Below, piece after piece: positions 31,125 to 32,954 of a DNA stretch of 32,954 nucleotides. The stretch covers positions 1 to 32,954 of the forward strand of contig CAJFUF010000019.1 in assembly GCA_904420175.1 (NCBI GenBank), given 5' to 3'. The notes under the pieces are model-generated. The model searched no databases and was not told where the DNA came from. It saw only the letters and a program-made list of their open reading frames with translations. The position numbers and the translations under genes were made by a program. This DNA is from Candidatus Schneewindia gallinarum (GTDB taxonomy: Bacteria; Bacillota; Clostridia; Oscillospirales; Ruminococcaceae). Position 1 is the first letter of the stretch. Each line of letters opens with the position of its first letter.

Positions 31125-31157
31125 CCAATTACGACACAAAACTGACCAAATACGACA
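31121..31157 (+). repeat. 21-bp-spaced direct repeat, possible LytTR binding site
   Basis: CTGACCAATTACGACA (31121-31136) and CTGACCAAATACGACA (31142-31157) differ at one base and start exactly 21 bp apart, two helical turns. The first overlaps the kinase stop codon and the second forms the terminator's left arm. The spacing equals that of AgrA-type tandem sites, but the sequence does not clearly match the published LytTR consensus. Confidence 0.6.
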
Positions 31158-31192
31158 AAGCCATCCATAAAGGATGGCTTTGTCGTATTTTT
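31148..31192 (+). terminator. Terminator of the regulator-kinase operon
   Basis: Perfect 19-bp stem (31148-31166 with 31172-31190), 5-nt loop, ending in TTTTT. The arm TACGACAAAGC resembles those of the 3627 and 14546 hairpins. Confidence 0.88.
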
Positions 31193-31208
31193 AAAAAGAA
31201 CGTTTAAT
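31180..31208 (+). promoter_or_regulatory. Possible promoter of the GLUG surface protein
   Basis: TTGTCG (31180-31185), 17-bp spacer, TTTAAT (31203-31208), with the -35 in the terminator's right arm. It is the only promoter-like pair in the 43-bp gap before the ATG. The weak -35 is compatible with a need for an activator at the 31121-31157 repeat. Confidence 0.4.
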
Positions 31209-31234
31209 AAGCGGAGAGAAAGCGAGGAAATAAG

Positions 31235-32380
31235 ATGAAAGGAATAAAAAGGATATGCGCATTGGCGTTATGCTTCTTAATGGTGGTTGCGCTCATACCG
31301 ACTACGGCGTTGGCGGCAGAGCCTGGGATTACGAACCTTAGCGCCGCACCGGAAGTGTATGACCTGTGGGTAAACGGCACACAGGTTACGTCGGACAATG
31401 CGGCCAATGTGCTTAGCGACGGAACGGTGTCCTACGATGCAGGGACAAAAACACTTACGCTGAACGGCGCCAATCTGACAAATGCGGGACATACGGGTTA
31501 TAGTGTGACTGCTGCCGTTTTTGCGGACAGCAGCATTGGCACGCTAACAGTCAACTCTATGGGGCAGAATACCATCAGCGTCACGGATGACGGAATTACT
31601 GCCGGCATCTACGGATATGGCGATATCATCTTTACAGGGGCGGGAAGTCTGACCGTGACCGGAAGCAGCACCGGCAGTGAGGGAAACGCAATCTATGCCC
31701 ACACCGGTAACGTCATTATCAACAGCGGTACATACCATTTCACCGGACAAAGTGCGAACACGACCGGCTGGGGCATTTTCCCCAATAACAACAGCGGAAC
31801 CGTTACGGTGAATGGAGGAACTTCTACTTTCGTCGGGCAGGGCGATGAAACATCCGTGGCTTTTGGCGGAACGCTGGATGTAAGCAGCTATACCGGCTGC
31901 TCCATTGTGGCCAGCAGGTATTCCGACGGAAGCGACCCTGAGGACTACAACGCGAGCGAATCACCCTCCTACAAATACATCCGTATCTGGCATCCCGAGG
32001 ACGAGGAGTACGACGAAAACGGTTTTGAGATTGGTGGCCCCGGCTATCAGCCTGCCGAGCTGGTGGACGACGTGTACCAGATCAAAAATGCCGGAAACCT
32101 TTTCTGGTTTGCTGAGCAGGTTAAGGACAGCACATTTGGCGAAGCGCTTAACGCGAAGCTGACGAACAATATTGTGATTCCCGACGGCAGGACGTGGAAG
32201 CCGATCGCACTTGCAGACAACTCTTTTTACACGGGCACATTTGACGGCGATGGGTATACTGTCAGCGGTATAAGGACCAACGGCAGCTATGGCGGCTTGT
32301 TTAGAGGAATCACAGCGAACAGCACTGTAAAAAATCTGGGCATCATCAACAGTGTGATCGACAGCGGTGAATATTACTGA
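31235..32380 (+). CDS. Secreted surface protein with GLUG-type C-terminal region (probably truncated)
   Basis: A 381-residue protein with signal peptide MKGIKRICALALCFLMVVALI ending at TALAA. Residues 40-240 form a repeat-rich beta domain (LWVNGTQVTSDNAANVL, GTKTLTLNGANLTN) of the kind found in carbohydrate-binding surface proteins. The C-terminal part (VYQIKNAGNLFWFAEQV ... YTGTFDGDGYTVSGIRTN ... GLFRGITANSTVKNLGI) is a GLUG-repeat region. It stops at DSGEYY just where further GLUG repeats normally follow, with no anchor, so truncation is likely. Start has GAGG upstream. It lies directly after the LytTR system, which probably regulates it. Confidence 0.82.
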   Translation: MKGIKRICALALCFLMVVALIPTTALAAEPGITNLSAAPEVYDLWVNGTQVTSDNAANVLSDGTVSYDAGTKTLTLNGANLTNAGHTGYSVTAAVFADSSIGTLTVNSMGQNTISVTDDGITAGIYGYGDIIFTGAGSLTVTGSSTGSEGNAIYAHTGNVIINSGTYHFTGQSANTTGWGIFPNNNSGTVTVNGGTSTFVGQGDETSVAFGGTLDVSSYTGCSIVASRYSDGSDPEDYNASESPSYKYIRIWHPEDEEYDENGFEIGGPGYQPAELVDDVYQIKNAGNLFWFAEQVKDSTFGEALNAKLTNNIVIPDGRTWKPIALADNSFYTGTFDGDGYTVSGIRTNGSYGGLFRGITANSTVKNLGIINSVIDSGEYY

Positions 32381-32650
32381 GATGTTACGTTGGCACCAAA
32401 CCATGTAAACACCCATAAACACTGGATTCTTGCGGCGTTTTCAGAGAAGTTTATCTCTGGGGAAAGGCTGAAATGAGAGTCCTTTTTTGGCGCTTTCTGG
32501 GAAATCGTTAGGATTGGGTACCTTTATCCCCCCCACGTTTTTCCGAAAGGACGGTGCAGGGAAATCCTTCCTAAAAATAGCGTTGGCGGAAGTAATAAAA
32601 AGCCCCATACGGAATTTGTGACATTGGAGGCGTATGGGAAGAGGGATTAT
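32381..32650. other. Non-coding or junction region after the truncated surface gene
   Basis: About 270 bp without a recognised gene. It has a small hairpin CAGAGA...TCTCTG (32442-32459). The frame of the surface gene stays open after its TGA to another TGA at 32474-32476, then to 32794, but with unrelated sequence. The left end of an inserted element is possible; nothing diagnostic was seen. Confidence 0.35.
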
Positions 32651-32794
32651 ATGGTGCCGAAGAATTACGAGCACATCAGAGACAATATCTATGCGGTTGT
32701 CAAGGACAGGCTTATTATGGAGCACAAGAAAATCGTGCTCCAGAGTGGCCAATATGTATGGCTTGACTGCGAAGCAGAAGAGATCATGAAATGA
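32651..32794 (+). CDS. Small hypothetical protein
   Basis: A 47-residue ORF (MVPKNYEHIRDNIYAVVKDR...) with GAGGG 5 nt upstream. Its charged helical composition and the WLDCEAEEIMK end look coding, not random. The frame is open upstream to 32477, and a TTG at 32624 would add LEAYGKRDY, so the true start is uncertain. I do not recognise the family. The stop overlaps the base of a terminator hairpin. Confidence 0.5.
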   Translation: MVPKNYEHIRDNIYAVVKDRLIMEHKKIVLQSGQYVWLDCEAEEIMK

Positions 32795-32846
32795 AGCGGC
32801 AGTGAATCTACCGGAATGGTACGGTTCGCTGCCGCTTTGTTTTTTC
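32794..32846 (+). terminator. Intrinsic terminator after the small ORF
   Basis: AAGCGGCAG-t-GAA (32794-32806) pairs with TTC-g-CTGCCGCTT (32825-32837), followed by TGTTTTTT. Confidence 0.8.
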
Positions 32847-32954
32847 CCTTGGACAATATGGGCAGTAAGGCATTTTGCGTCTGACCCGATCCTGTATGAC
32901 GCTTTGATATTCAGTCCCACAGTTCTGGCAGATAAACCAGGCCATTTTGTGGAC
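32808..32954 (-). CDS. Zinc-ribbon protein, 3' end or small intact gene
   Basis: On the minus strand the frame from the window edge to TAG (32810-32808) reads FICQNCGTEYQSVIQDRV...KMPYCPYC, then a basic tail. CXXC and CXXC separated by about 20 residues is a zinc ribbon. The gene may run past the window edge, or start at the ATG at 32945 as a 45-residue protein. Its end overlaps the terminator hairpin of the opposing ORF. Function is unknown. Confidence 0.5.
   Translation of the reverse strand, partial: VHKMAWFICQNCGTEYQSVIQDRVRRKMPYCPYCPREKTKRQRTVPFR

Noticed and set aside
32378-32794. In-frame TGA readthrough or recoding joining the surface gene to the downstream ORF
   Set aside because: Frame agreement has a one-in-three chance, two TGA codons would need recoding, the sequence after them is unrelated, and TGA is used as a normal stop by other genes here.

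Overview
The window looks like part of a chromosome from an anaerobic, spore-forming, GC-rich gut member of the Clostridia (Oscillospiraceae/Ruminococcaceae-like). The reasons are Clostridia-type gene orders (rpmF, a DUF512 radical-SAM gene, der, plsY; scpA-scpB-DUF2953-ytfJ; yloU-yloV-recG), the sporulation gene ytfJ/gerW, strong Shine-Dalgarno sites, and xPxTG-type wall-anchored proteins. The species is inferred from gene content only. I saw no rRNA, tRNA or CRISPR array.

Layout. 1-3.5 kb: 3' end of rpmF, then DUF512-der-plsY. 3.5-6.9 kb: a long AT-rich leader and a large surface protein with an LRR, a vWA and a Cna-B-like domain. 6.9-11.1 kb, minus strand: two nucleoside hydrolases, a PadR-DUF1700-DUF4097 operon and rpmB. 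11.2-14.4 kb: M50 peptidase, scpA, scpB, DUF2953, ytfJ. 14.4-16.0 kb: a second wall-anchored protein with a leader related to the first. 16.1-20.3 kb: D,D-carboxypeptidase, rluB, a small ORF, an iron-sulfur flavoprotein preceded by a candidate small RNA, and an ANT(6)-like enzyme. 20.3-27.4 kb, minus strand: acyltransferase, lipoprotein, recG, yloV/fakA, yloU, ymdB. 27.5-28.8 kb: HAD hydrolase and queT. 28.8-32.4 kb: a visibly more AT-rich accessory block with a LytTR response regulator split by a one-base frame change, its sensor kinase, and a GLUG-type surface protein that ends abruptly. 32.4-32.95 kb: small ORFs and a possible element junction.

Most interesting signals. (1) The two wall-anchored protein genes share a promoter and early transcribed region. 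Both leaders carry a 12-bp-arm, 8-nt-loop hairpin with one covarying base pair and a 10-bp long-range pairing. The third surface gene follows a hairpin with a similar arm. This looks like a leader-RNA or operator element co-regulating surface proteins. (2) The LytTR regulator is interrupted at a T6 run, while a 21-bp-spaced direct repeat lies before the downstream surface gene. (3) A compact candidate RNA has its promoter, closing stem and terminator at 18475-18601. (4) Two intergenic regions share a minus-strand unit (-10-like box, A/T-rich motif, GC hairpin), a possible two-copy small RNA family.
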